DNA from: Baylisascaris procyonis | Lineage: Eukaryota; Nematoda; Chromadorea; Rhabditida; Ascarididae | Assembly: GCA_037389465.1 (NCBI GenBank) | Contig: JAZARR010000213.1 | Span: 5,252,501-5,316,500, forward strand | Direction of reading: 5' to 3' | DNA length: 64,000 nt | Shown here: in pieces, positions 25,130 through 36,590 of the stretch | Numbering within the stretch: the stretch's first letter is position 1 | Layout of the letters: every line of letters begins with the position of its first letter | Made by a program: the position numbers and the translations under genes | The notes under the pieces: generated by a model | Databases searched by the model: none | The model's input: only the letters and a program-made list of their open reading frames with translations | What the model was told of the DNA's origin: nothing

Positions 25130-27694
25130 TTTCAGTGAACAGAGCATTTATTACGAATACATGTCTCTTCATATCGCTTCATCCTGCTCTGACCCAATGC
25201 CTCTCTGGTCCACTTGGCTCCTGTGGTCTTTATGTCGGCCTCCCCTTCTTGCAGCTCGATCGCGTGAAGGTTAGGGCTGAGGCTCGTCTCCTGCCCATCG
25301 GATATTGACGAGCCGATTCACCGTTATTCGTCCTATGATTGTCGGGACTTTTTCCGCCACCCTTGTCCCGATGAGGGTGCTGGGCGGGGTGGCTCGGCTG
25401 AGCGGAGCCGACAACTCTGGTAGGAGCTTCACAACCGACCGCGCAATAGACAAGGCAAAACGATGAATAAGAACGGTTATATCTTCCAAAATATGGGGAA
25501 AGCAGATACTAGCAGATACTGCTGGAGACATAGTAGGAAAAACGATAAACTATGATGCGCTAAGTGCAGCATGAACTGGAACGTAACTGGAAGCGCAAAG
25601 ATTCATGAGTTGTGAACAGATAGTATGGAGGATAGGTTCAATCCTATGATAAGACAATTCAGTTCGATTTCAATGCCAAAGGCATTCCTCCGGCCCCCAT
25701 GTCAAAGATTTTACCCTTTGTTGATATAATTTTGGGTAGTGCAACGTTTCACGAATTCATCATACTGGTTTAAATAAGTGAAGCTCTTTTGGAGCCGTTA
25801 AAAGTGCATTATTGCTAAGCGAAGTTACAGTAAAGCTTTAACGATATCTGCTAAAAGGTTTTAATTGATTGAGACGTCGAAATTTTTTCAGCAGTCGCGG
25901 CTGAAGATACAATGCCCGATCATTCACTTGCTGGCGTGAGCATAATTTTATATTCTTAAAATCGCATTTAATTCTTATAATCAAAATAAATATTTTCTGA
26001 TAATAGAGAGCTGATGAAGGAAAATTTTAATCTGCTTACTTTTTGCTCTTTGGAATTTGAAATTTAATTTTTTATTTATCAAACAGGAAAAGACCATCTT
26101 GCAAACTTATGTTGGTTACAAACAAAGTCGATGTTAATTCGAGACTGTCTACTAAATTCGGCTCAATTGATGAAGTATTGGTGCTGTGATTGAAGTGTTC
26201 GACGGATAAACTGAGTAAAAATTGCACATCACTTCGCCTCTGTCATATAATTTGTGCACTTTGTGCTCTGAACATTTAAAGGAAGAAGATTATTGAAAGA
26301 AAAGGATTATGACTGATATTCCACAGTTTCATGCATAATTCATCAAGTTGCTCGAACAAACAAACGATAGAATGTCCTTCTAAGTGCGTGGGATCCCTTG
26401 GTTGACTAATTGCCCTTGCCCTTTCTGCTTTGTCGCCAGGAAGCGGTTGCACATGAATTTGACGGCGTGATGATCGATTTTCCTCCCTTATTTCTAAATA
26501 TTGCATTTAGTGATAGGGAGTCTCGATGAGATTAGATTGGCGAATAGCTTAACAACGGCAAGTTTCCTTTCGAAATGATGGAATGTGAGGATGTTTTACT
26601 GCTGAGAAATAACCGATGAATAACTGATTCGTAGTTTCAGGATGGGCAGGAACAGCTGTTGGAAACAGGGATTGGTGAGGAAATTCATTCATACAGCGCC
26701 ATAAAATGACATTTCACATGATAACAACACTAAAATTGTTATATAGTATAGATATTTTTTGCCTTCAAAGAAATTAATAAACATTATTAGTGTTTCACCC
26801 ATAAAGTATGCTGACACTCTAAATATCGTATGGTAAAATCACATAAACATGGCTTGCTAGCACATTTCTTTATTGATGAGACGTTTCCACCTTCGCCTAA
26901 AATTTTGATTAATATACAGTATGAAAACAAAGATTAGTATACCACAGTGTTCATACTTGAGGCTATATGATGGCAATAGTGAGATATTGAAGCACGTACG
27001 GAGACGGAAGAAGGGACTGATGTGCACACAGCATTGCTTCGCACTGAAGGAGCATCGGTGGCTGAGGACGAGGAAGCGAGGGTGAGCAAATCGTTCTTCT
27101 GCCAACCATACGTTACTGTCTATATTCTATCTGTTTTTACATCAAAAATCGTTCCATATCCATTTATCGATCAATGGGCACCTTTTTGTATTTAACTGCA
27201 GGCCGAAGAAGAAGAAAGAAAGAGAAGAATGCGCTTATTGCGCTTACGAACTGAGGAAGGTGAGTATTTCAGTAATTTCTTCACTAAAAATAAATTCCTT
27301 TATTTGTCCCAAATAAAGTCATCTTAGCGTAATGATGACCTCTTCCTCTATCCTCAATAATCATTCACATCTTGAAATAAATGTTCACAAATAGTAATTT
27401 GCTCCATCCAACCTCTATAAAAATATTATGCATTTATATTAATCTTCCACCGTTCTTGATCAAATCGATGCTTAATTATATGAAATTTTGTTGATTGCAG
27501 AAGAGGAGAACGTTGATGTGGATTTATATCACTTCAGAAGACAATGGGCACATCGGCCTCGTTATTCGATTGTCCTCTTTAAGCTATTCGTTGCCTCGTT
27601 CTGTGTTCTCCTAAACGTATTTCATCTCTTACATGCGTTCAATGTTCTATCGCCAGCATTTACTATATTTTCCTTACAACGTGCTTCATATCAG
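24433..27694 (+). CDS. Unidentified membrane protein, seven consecutive exons (partial)
   Basis: Exons 24433-24489, 24803-24910, 25892-25935, 26641-26674, 26993-27081 (or from 26984), 27202-27259 and 27501-27694 join without a phase break and code for about 194 residues. Most junctions have good TTNCAG and GTGAG/GTAAG sites. The order is: a Lys-rich segment (RLKNAALLDFNAKKEEF), a Ser/Arg-rich linker (DVFTSRFRRQRR), a low-complexity region mixing Glu and Arg (EDEEARAEEEERKRRMRL), then HRPRYS and a hydrophobic helix (LFKLFVASFCVLLNVFHLL). Both ends are open: upstream exons are only candidates, and the continuation after 27,694 was not found. If the last donor is ignored, the frame stops at 27,769. 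The acidic/basic linker beside a membrane helix suggests a cytosolic loop of a larger transporter or channel, but no family was recognised. Confidence 0.6.
25057..25478 (-). mobile_element. Retroposon insertion with (TTTA)n tail and 11-bp target duplication
   Basis: A block of about 400 bp, richer in GC than its surroundings, lies in the intron 24911-25891. Read on the minus strand it ends in AATAAATGCTCTGTTCACTG followed by about 17 AAAT units (plus-strand TTTA array at 25066-25133). The exact 11-mer TAAGAACGGTT flanks it at 25057-25067 and 25468-25478. A tandem-repeat 3' tail plus a target-site duplication is the signature of a SINE or a 5'-truncated LINE inserted by target-primed reverse transcription. 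No long coding frame remains. Confidence 0.85.
25066..25133. repeat. (TTTA)n microsatellite, ~17 units
   Basis: A perfect TTTA array of 68 bp forms the tail of the retroposon described at 25057-25478. It creates a spurious YLFI-repeat reading frame. Confidence 0.97.
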
Positions 27695-27913
27695 GTAAAC
27701 ATTGATATAGTGATTGCACATTGTGAAGACCTCTTCAAATCAACTGCTTTAACGAATGAGGCTACCTAATAACGATGTACATGCAATTGAATAGAAAGCA
27801 ATCGAAGTGAGCTGAGTTGACTTTTCCAGTGATTTTCTCTCTCCCTCACTTTTTGGTGGTGAATTAGTCTTTCTTCCCATCCCTCCCCATTTCTTCCTTT
27901 TGGCTTGCAGTTC

Positions 27914-28303
27914 TCCTCTAAAAGCATTTCATGCCGCAGACCTTGGTCTTTTTTCGAAAGCTCAACAAGGATTTGTTTTTCAATGCAAATTATGGAAAGG
28001 AGAAGGTTGGCAATATCCTGAATGCAATATCGTCTTTCTATTCCATTCACTAGCCTTTCGTTCAACAAACGAACTATATTTTAAGGAAGCGGTGGATATA
28101 AGCCGAGTTCATCTCAAGCAGATGCTAAGAGATCGTGTTGGAGTAGTCGTCCGTTGGTCTCCCTATGATATTGCAACCGAAGACGCGCAATACGATCGTT
28201 GTTTCGGTTGGTTGTCCTTCTTCGTACTCGCTCTTCCATTCTCTGTGGATCTTTTACTGCCATCGAAACTCGTCGACTTTTATATCCTGTATAAGAAGTA
28301 GGC
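27914..28303 (+). CDS. Candidate last exon or chance open frame
   Basis: After the strong acceptor CTTTTGGCTTGCAG an open frame of about 130 codons runs to a TAG at 28,301-28,303. Its last third (GWLSFFVLALPFSVDLLLPS) is hydrophobic and its codon choice looks gene-like. The frame requires phase 2, whereas the upstream exon at 27,501 ends in phase 0, so the two cannot be joined as seen. The complementary strand is also open for 63 codons. It may be a frame-shifted or alternative exon of the upstream gene, or chance. Confidence 0.3.
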
Positions 28304-31300
28304 AATCGTTCTTTCGTTGTCTTTTTGACCTGCTTTAAGCTGCTGTCATTGAAGCCCCTGACAATGCTTATTTCTTAGATCACGCAATTAACCTGTTGCC
28401 ATCGTCTCGGATGCACTCAATTTCTTAATGTCTTGTTCCATAGTGGCAATGGCTTTGCGCACCAATTGAAAATAGATTTGGTCGGATCCAATCTAATTGC
28501 ATTATTTTCAATTAAAACACTTTAAGAATCCCTCAGATTAAGAAATTCAAGTGAAAGTTCTATTCGATTCGAGCATTTCACCTCAAGTTTTCATTACAGT
28601 TCTTGTGAACAACAATTTATGGTCAACATGGGCACTCTATGGCAGCAAAAAAAGTAAAAAGTGTGGAACGCATCTCTATACTCGATATAGAATGCTACGT
28701 ATCTTTTTATCACCAGAAATGAGTAAACATTCACATATACGATGTCCACCAACCGTTCAATATCGTTGGCAGTGGCGTGAAGCGTGTTGGTTTTCTCTAC
28801 TTACTGCTATCTTAGATCCAATATTTGACGTAAATTCTAAACGTTGCAGAAAATTGTTTTCGATGAGATATGAGCAACGTTTTGCACAAAGAGAGTTGGG
28901 GACTTATTTTTATATAGCGTTCATTCAAGTGCTCAAAAATGTTCGGTTGAGGATAGTTAATTATTTCTACCATTACTTTTTACGTTCATTGTTAAGGAGC
29001 AATTCCAGCAAAAATAAACCGAGTATTTGATTGCGGCATCGTCATTATTTGCATATATGGTATTATAAATTGTATAGACACTGAGGGGGGTGGGGGCGGG
29101 GAAGATTTGGACACGGAGGGACTTCGAACGAAGAAATATGGCAGCCACCCTAACTCTGCCAGCACAAATAGACAAAACACCTATCTAGTCATTAGCAAGT
29201 CTTCAGACATTTCTCCTATCTCCAGGTTATTCACTTCCAGTTAAGGTATGATTGTCATTTCAGGCTGCCCAAGGAGTAAACCTCCTTTGAAATCTCTGGT
29301 AAATCTAGCGGAAGGCGGTTTGAGCGATATGATATGTACGCAGCGAGGTCGGTGTTTCAATTTTAGATTGATTGTTTGAATATTGGTAACCAAGAAAACA
29401 AAATTTTTTATGCATTCATAATTAGGGTGTGAAGATTACAGGATGTTTGCTGCTTGCCAGATAATGCAATGTAGCACCCCTCCTTATCTTGCCAGTTAGC
29501 GTCAAATGATAGATTTGTTTACTGGCATTCAAACTGGATACTCTATTTCGACTCTAATTGCAATAGACGAAATTGTGCTATGTACTATGTATGCATTCTC
29601 CTTTACAGCTGATTCCACCATAGGGTTTACTATGATACTTTTGTTTCTCATCCCACTTAGCCTATATTTACCTGGATCTTCCCGCATAATACAATCACAT
29701 TACTTCCCATGCTCAAAAGCGTGAACGAATGCGTTCTTCATCATTTTTTCTACATGCCTCCTTTGCATATTACAGCAGGATTAGAAATTTAATGGCAATC
29801 GTGGCTTATTGTTTGGCCAATCTCTTTAGATGTGATTTTCACTCCGACTGTTCATTTCATTTCTTGTGCGCCGAGAGTATGAAGAAAGGAAATTTTTGTT
29901 TCGTAAATATCAAAAGGGCTACTGGAAAATGAACAATAATTTCCTCTCAAAAACCTAAAGTTTCTTCAGAGTAAATTCTGTTATTATCTCATCAGAAATT
30001 TAGAAATTTAAGCTGAGTTTTGTCTTATATTATTCGTTATAAAAGTGGTTTTAGATCCAACTATGGTTAATGCATCCAATTTGGCGCATACATGCAAACG
30101 AGGTACAAAGCCATGGTGCCCTCTGCCAATAGCAATCAAGGTACGCAACGGTTATGTGTATGCGAAACCAACAATGGTAAAGAGTTATGGTATGCAACGT
30201 ATTTCTATTATAGAAATGCAACGGTTATGTTATAGGCACTGCTGTGGAAATTCCGTTCATTTCGCTATGGAGAGGTTAACAAAGCACTCCCTTAGATTTT
30301 TTTTTTGAAAAACTCGATGTTTTTGGAACATTAAAATTTGCCTAGTAAAAGAATTTTCAAATTTATATTATTATCATCTGAGTTTGTCTGCATAAAATTT
30401 TCAAAAAAAAGGAATTTCGATCCACTAATTTAGGCTTGGGTTCGTTGTTTTTTGATGAGAAAATTCCGTAGAGGCATAAATGGCAACTATTAGAAGACCT
30501 ACGTCGTTCAAGAACACTATGCCTGCTTGCATGACCGAACTTCACATGTGCAAATGTTTGATTTGAACGCTTACAACTAAGCGTCCCAGCGTAGCCGAGT
30601 TTGCGCCCATTTGCAAATAAAATGGAGAAGGAATTCAAATTAATAAAAGGGAGGAGGGATCCTTATAAAAAATGGTTGACCACCCATCGAGACGCTTCTC
30701 TGCATATCGATCCAACCGAAAATGCATGCGCAACATTCGATCATTCGAAGGTGCACAATGTCCATGCGATCAGTGTACATTATTCTAAAGATTAGCTGAA
30801 CCGAATTTTTTTCGAATGATGTCATCTGAAAGGCATATCTCATCCATCGCGTTCACCTTTCTAAATGATCAGCTTATGCTGATTATGCAAAATGTAATTT
30901 TCACGTTAACGATGAAACGAACACCAAATAACTATGCACAAATTATTGATTTACTTATATTACATATATAATGCATACAACTATATAAATACATACATAT
31001 ATGCATACCGCTAACAGTAATTATTAACGCATTTATGCGTGAAAAGTGGAAAAGGATGGCGAGAGTATAGTTTAGCGTTAGGGAATTATATATATTTTCT
31101 ATATATAATGAAAATCTTTGCAAATATAATTTACTATTAAATTCCATGGAAGATACAAGCCTTTTTTTTCAAAAACTTGCTTCTGGCATATTCGTATTGT
31201 AGTGCATTTCATGCAACAGATACGTATCCCATTTTATTCTTTTTTTGTGCAAATGGGGAGCCAACGACTCATTTATTGAGAAGCATAAGCAACGCATTCG

Positions 31301-31454
31301 GTATACTAATTCGTCGAATGTTTTCATAAACGAGAAATCCTAAAAATGCCCCTTGCATTTCTTAGAGCTAATTAATAAACTTTTTATTGGATTTATTATA
31401 TTACAGTGAACCTAATATGATATGATTTTATAGAGGGAATTATTTATTATAGAA

Positions 31455-31751
31455 TTACTTTATAAAAGAATACTTCATAAATATTGGATTGGTGTGCGAC
31501 GAGAATCGGATCGTTGGCTTATGGATGGGAAAGTAATCGAATTTGATACTCTTTCGGGTAAATGTGGACAACATTGCTATAATATGGTTCGCTATCACCA
31601 ACTTTTCGTTTTTGTCTTTCCATCTGATATGTGAACCGTCAACACAATTAGCGAGCAGTGTTTGCAGAACTCGTAATCCGTGATGTTTCAGTAAGAAGTC
31701 CTTAAAAATACAAGTGTTGAGTCTTTTGAGTGAATGTATTCTGCGACTGAT
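31455..31751 (-). CDS. Possible SETD2/MET-1-like fragment
   Basis: The minus-strand frame reads CIFKDFLLKHHGLRVLQTLL, then DG, NEKL and IIAML. This parallels a region C-terminal to the SET domain of the H3K36 methyltransferase SETD2, where a Cys-x-Lys-x-Phe-Leu...His-Gly-Leu-x-Leu-Leu pattern is followed by Asp-Gly, Asn-x-Lys-Leu and an Ile-rich helix. The match is by memory over about 50 residues. No SET, WW or SRI exon was found nearby, and the only neat intron in front would be about 32 bp, too short. It may be an isolated exon, a pseudogene piece or coincidence. Confidence 0.27.
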   Translation of the reverse strand: MSRRIHSLKRLNTCIFKDFLLKHHGLRVLQTLLANCVDGSHIRWKDKNEKLVIANHIIAMLSTFTRKSIKFDYFPIHKPTIRFSSHTNPIFMKYSFIK

Positions 31752-34700
31752 GTATTTATGAGACATACCAGATGTTGCTTTGGTTGTCTGAATGATACTG
31801 CATTAAGTGAAGTAACCATTTTTTTTTGAATATGGTTTCGCTTTTCACTCAGGCTGCATTAATGTGCTCCTATCGAACACATATTAATTAGCAGATAGAA
31901 TATTGGAAAATTATATAGGCAATAGAGAACGAAAAAAGTTTTCATATTACAGATACAAAATCACAGTAATGAAAAATAATAGTGGCTGATGAGGAAATTA
32001 TAATTGTAAAGAATTGTGATTGTAAACGATGAAATCATAAAGGAAAAGCAGTTATAATTGTTTACTGATGAGTTTTTCTGAAAATATTGAAAAAATTTTT
32101 TAATTAGTTTAAAAATTTCAAAAAATTTGCCTAATAACGTAAATATTTTCAACTACTGTTAACTAATAGTATTTGAGTGCATTTTTGCAAATTTCAATGC
32201 AAATAAGTTATCGTTCATTTGCATCCAATGCAACTTTCATCAATATATTTTACGTTACGGGCAAAATCTGATCGCTTTTTCGTTCTTCTCAAAGATTCTC
32301 TTACTAATTTTGTTTAAAAAATTCTGCTGGAAACTTGTATTCTTCAGGCATTTATGAGATATGATTTATGCCTTAATCTTTAGGTAAGGAAAAAATGCTC
32401 ACAATATGCGTTTTGGTACTGCAAAAGTCCCCCAACGCTCTGTTTTCAGTGCAGTCAATTAGCGAGCGAAATGTTCATCTCGAATGATCATTTTTGTGGT
32501 CTTAAATGAATGTTTTCGTAATCCTCATCCTTTTGATATTTGTGGCTTCGATTACAGCCAGAAATGCGGAACTTTTAAGAAAAAAAAAAGCCTTTAAATA
32601 CATCAAAACGAGTAGGCTTCATTAAAACATGACTGAATTGTCTTCGCTGTGCAATATTCGATGAAAATAATGCATGGACATTGTGCATGAAATAACTGTC
32701 AAGAAAACGGAACAGGCGGAACACGGGGGAGGGAGAAGGAGTAGGAGGAAAGGAGGAGAAGGGAACTGTAGTGCGTTTCAATAACTTTCAATTTTAGATT
32801 CATTTTAATGAACAAAGTTCAAAGTTGAAACAATCAAAATTTTTTTCCTATCCTCACGATTTGATTCTATTTTTATTAGAGAAGTGTGACGCAAAGAGAC
32901 AAATTCAGCATTTTAGCTTTCAGACGTTTCTTCTCTCAAAAGAATCACAAATCAAGCTATACGACACTGCAACGAATTATACCGTTTGTGTGCAAAATGG
33001 TTCATTTTTATTGATTGGAAAGAATTCTTTTCTCAGTGAATTATGTATTTATAAATTGAAACATGTGAAATTTTGCACTCATTATTCATATACTAATAGG
33101 ATTTTCAAGAAAGTTTTCTCACTAACAGATGCATCATTCGTTGATTCGTTTAATGAGGTTGACGCTTGTTTTTGGATACCAAAAAGGGTAGAAAATTGCG
33201 ATGAAAAATTATTTTCTTAGTCGTATGTTAGCAAAATATGAAAGTGATAGGAATTGAAGTTATTTACAAATGAATTTCCTTTCGTTTTATGGCGTTCTTA
33301 GATCTGAAAATGTTTTGTTCGTTTAGACTCAAAAATATTTTCAAAGCCAAGTCGCAATGTAATTTATACGCAGTGTCGTCACTTTTTCTCATTAGTTAAT
33401 GCAACAAGATTCGCCACTGAGCAAATGCATCTCTAGCAAAACATTTTGTAGCCAAATCTATAAACGTTGACAACCAATGAAGTTGAGATGAAATTCAGTG
33501 GGTTGTAATTGCATCATGCTTCAGAACGAGCCAAAAATTCGAGTCGATGCTGCACTTTTACGTATCGCAATTGTAGTAAATGACGCTTAGCTATTGCAGA
33601 ATGTGTGTCGCAGTTGGAAATCAGTGATCTTCATTAAAAGCAATTTTATTTGTTGTTTGAGAGATCTCAAAAATTGATAATGAATGGTCATTTCCGCAAA
33701 TTCGATCGTTACACAACACCCCGTTCAAACGACTCAAGCTTCCATTTACTGCTCTATTTGTAGCGATAAAACTTCATCACAAGTAGGAAACCGCAAAAGG
33801 GCGTTGTTAAACGAGAAAATTTGTGCTGCTTGATCGATAAAGACACTTCTTGAGGGCACAGATAAATATGTTGTGTTTATACTCTCACGTGCTCGCAACT
33901 TTGCTCTAAGCATTGCCTAACTGTAGTCGAATGAAACATTTACCTCAGCAATTAGGTTCAGTCTCATTATGTACCCAAAGAAAGCAGCATTTGGAAGGAA
34001 TTAAATTTCATAAACGGTTTTTGATTTGCAGAGTTCATCTACTAATCGCAGCAAGTAAATTATCAATATCCTTAGTAAAATAATATGTCTGTTTGAAAGT
34101 GATTGCGTTTAAGTAATTCACTTTTTTTATGTTTTTCATATATATTTTGTTAAAATCCGCAACAGCCAACATTATAGATATTGAATATTTTTGCAGCATT
34201 CATTTAGCTGAATGACAACTGCAAAATATTATGAATGACCAAGCCTATGAGTGCCTTATCAGAGATGCGTCATTAACAATGAGGAAAACAAAACGAATGC
34301 TTAAATTATCAGTTAATAAATACTTTAGCAGTTTAAACGACCTCACTTTTTGGAGCTTCGCATGTCCATTTCTTCCGGTTTACGCCGTTGAACCATATCA
34401 ATTTTACTGCCAAAAGCTCGCAATCTTCAGCGACTCTCACCCTGTCTGCACCCTTCCCATCACATTTCCACATTCCTTATAGAAAAACGTTAAAGTTGAT
34501 TATTTAAGAAGTGGCCATTAATTGCTGAGATGCAGTCAAGAATGAAGTTGAAATCAGCCCGCACGAAAATGAGGACACTTATTTCAGGGCAATGGGAATT
34601 GATAGAAGAAGAGAGCAACGAAGAATGTCTAGCAATCTGTGCTGTGAAAGGAAAGTAAATTTACTTCGTAACATTGGTACAGTGAGTTATATCAAAATAT

Positions 34701-36422
34701 AATACTGCAAGACTGTTCTGCAGAATGCAATAGCCATTGTTTATTTTGTAGCAAAGGAATGATCCGTTGGAGATGAGTTGTGCACCGAAAACGATGCTTT
34801 TATGTTATGTTGGCAAGCGCCTCATTTCCGACGTGTTATTTTTTTTTTTCAGAAATTCCGAACCTTCTCGATTTTCTTTTTGGAAACTTCGGGCATTTCG
34901 AAGAATTTTTCTTACACTCCACTCGAGGCCCTTGCATCATCAGGCGATCTCTCTACTTTCCCTGCCCTTACTTCCAATACTGTTTAGGACAATTGTATCT
35001 TTGAGATCATTATCCTCCAATTTGCCGAACGAATAAAGTTTGAAGCAAAATCAGCTTATTTAATAAAAAGAAACCTCAAATAGCCATCAAATTAAACCCT
35101 TGATATCAAAAATGAGTTGAGAAAGTGGAAATTTTTGGTACATTTTCTACTGACAGTCTTTTTAGATCTGTTTATGAGCTATATTTTGGCCGACTCTTCA
35201 GATCAATGCCAGTGATTGGTGTTCACCGGAGTGCAACATCGCCAGAAATTCAATTGCACACTTATCTCAAATTGAGCCATTCTATTGGCCACTGTTTACG
35301 GAATATTGAAGCGGGCGTTCCAACCAGAAATACTCAAATAAATTACGCGAATATAATTGTGGAGAAATTTTAACACTATTCATCATGCTGCTTTAGCTGA
35401 CCTTCTTGTAATCGTAATAACTGTCACTTACTTTAATGTAGCAATATAGGAAGTGGGATTTGTTATGAATTTATCTTATTTATTTTACACGCATACTGCA
35501 ATAATTGTACAATCTTATGAAATAGTGAAATTTCAATATGTTTTCGTTGATAAATGAGTATTGACGAATATCAAAATACATCACATAACCTCTGTATTCC
35601 GTAGAGTGCAGAGGAAACCCGACTTCGATGTAACACCGTTACTGCAATATCTGAAAAGAAATAAAACTTAATAAATATTTGTTTTCATAAAAATGCCAAC
35701 AAAATTGCATTTTCTCATATGTGCTCCCATCTGCCGTAACTGATTAAGCAATTTGTGAATAACTTCACATAATGCAGTATGTAAAGAGATATTCTAAATA
35801 AATAAAATCTCTCGGTGTAAAACAGAAAGTTCGGAGTGAATTTTGCGCATTTGTTTTGCAAAAAAATTTTTGTCTGATTGAAGTATTGATCATTTACTGC
35901 ATTAATTTTGAGCTTACAATAAGCCGCGTTGAAATGAGGATTACGAATGTTTTTGAATGTTCCTCGAATTGATGTCATTTTATACGCGAAACGCACAAAT
36001 GTAGTTTTTGCTTACGGTAGAGTCAATGGGAATGCAACGAATGATTATTAAAAGTGCACAATGGTGACATGCTTGTCCTATGTTAATGACAGTATTATTT
36101 GCTTAGCAACAAATCATTCAATCGCCCCAATATTTTAAACATTAGAAAACTATACGAGTGAAAAAACGACCTGAAAGTTGAACAGATAAGTGCAGAACAG
36201 TAGTTCGACCGGTAGCATAAATGGTTGCAAGGCATGCAGAATATTGACTAGGATATTTGGTAACTTTACTATTTCATCAGCGAACAATATGTAATCCAAA
36301 CAGCGTATGCGGAGATCCTCGTTCACGCAATCAATGCTATCTTGCTTCCGATGCAGCTTTTTGTTTTCAAATGATATCAAAATCTTATGCATAACTAAGT
36401 CACCATAAATTTATATTTCCAG

Positions 36423-36590
36423 TCGACGTTTCAAGAGAGCAACATAGTGCATCCTATGAGAGCAGTTATTGGTGACCCGAAAAAAATTCAGAAATCATGC
36501 TGGAATATTGAGGTTTTGAAGGCAGTGATTCCTGTTAATTGTTGTGGATTGCAAGTTGAAATAAATCTGTCGAGTGGGTTGAAGTTAGAG
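36423..36590 (+). CDS. Candidate internal exon, 56 codons
   Basis: A pyrimidine-rich acceptor (TTTATATTTCCAG) and a GAG/GTATTT donor bound exactly 56 open codons, entering and leaving in phase 0. The protein includes HPMRAVIGDPKKIQKSCWN and PVNCCGLQVEINLSSG, with a mixed beta-strand-like composition. The incoming phase equals that left by the plus-strand gene at 27,694, so it could be a distant exon of it, but intermediate exons were not established. No family was recognised. Confidence 0.4.

Noticed and set aside
25041..25274. Open frame with repeated YLFI
   Set aside because: It is created entirely by the (TTTA)n microsatellite tail of a retroposon.
25560..25660. tRNA-like T-arm (GGTTCAATCC near 25,630)
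   Set aside because: No matching acceptor stem, D-arm or anticodon arm could be drawn at the correct spacing.
28551..29030. 159-codon plus-strand open frame, the longest in the window
   Set aside because: The frame opens right after an in-frame stop, has no recognisable motif, mixes good splice sites in incompatible phases, and cannot be joined to the upstream gene. It is left as part of the unresolved region.
32825..33220. 131-codon plus-strand open frame
   Set aside because: No family resemblance. Two frames are open over the same stretch and neither joins in phase to a neighbour.
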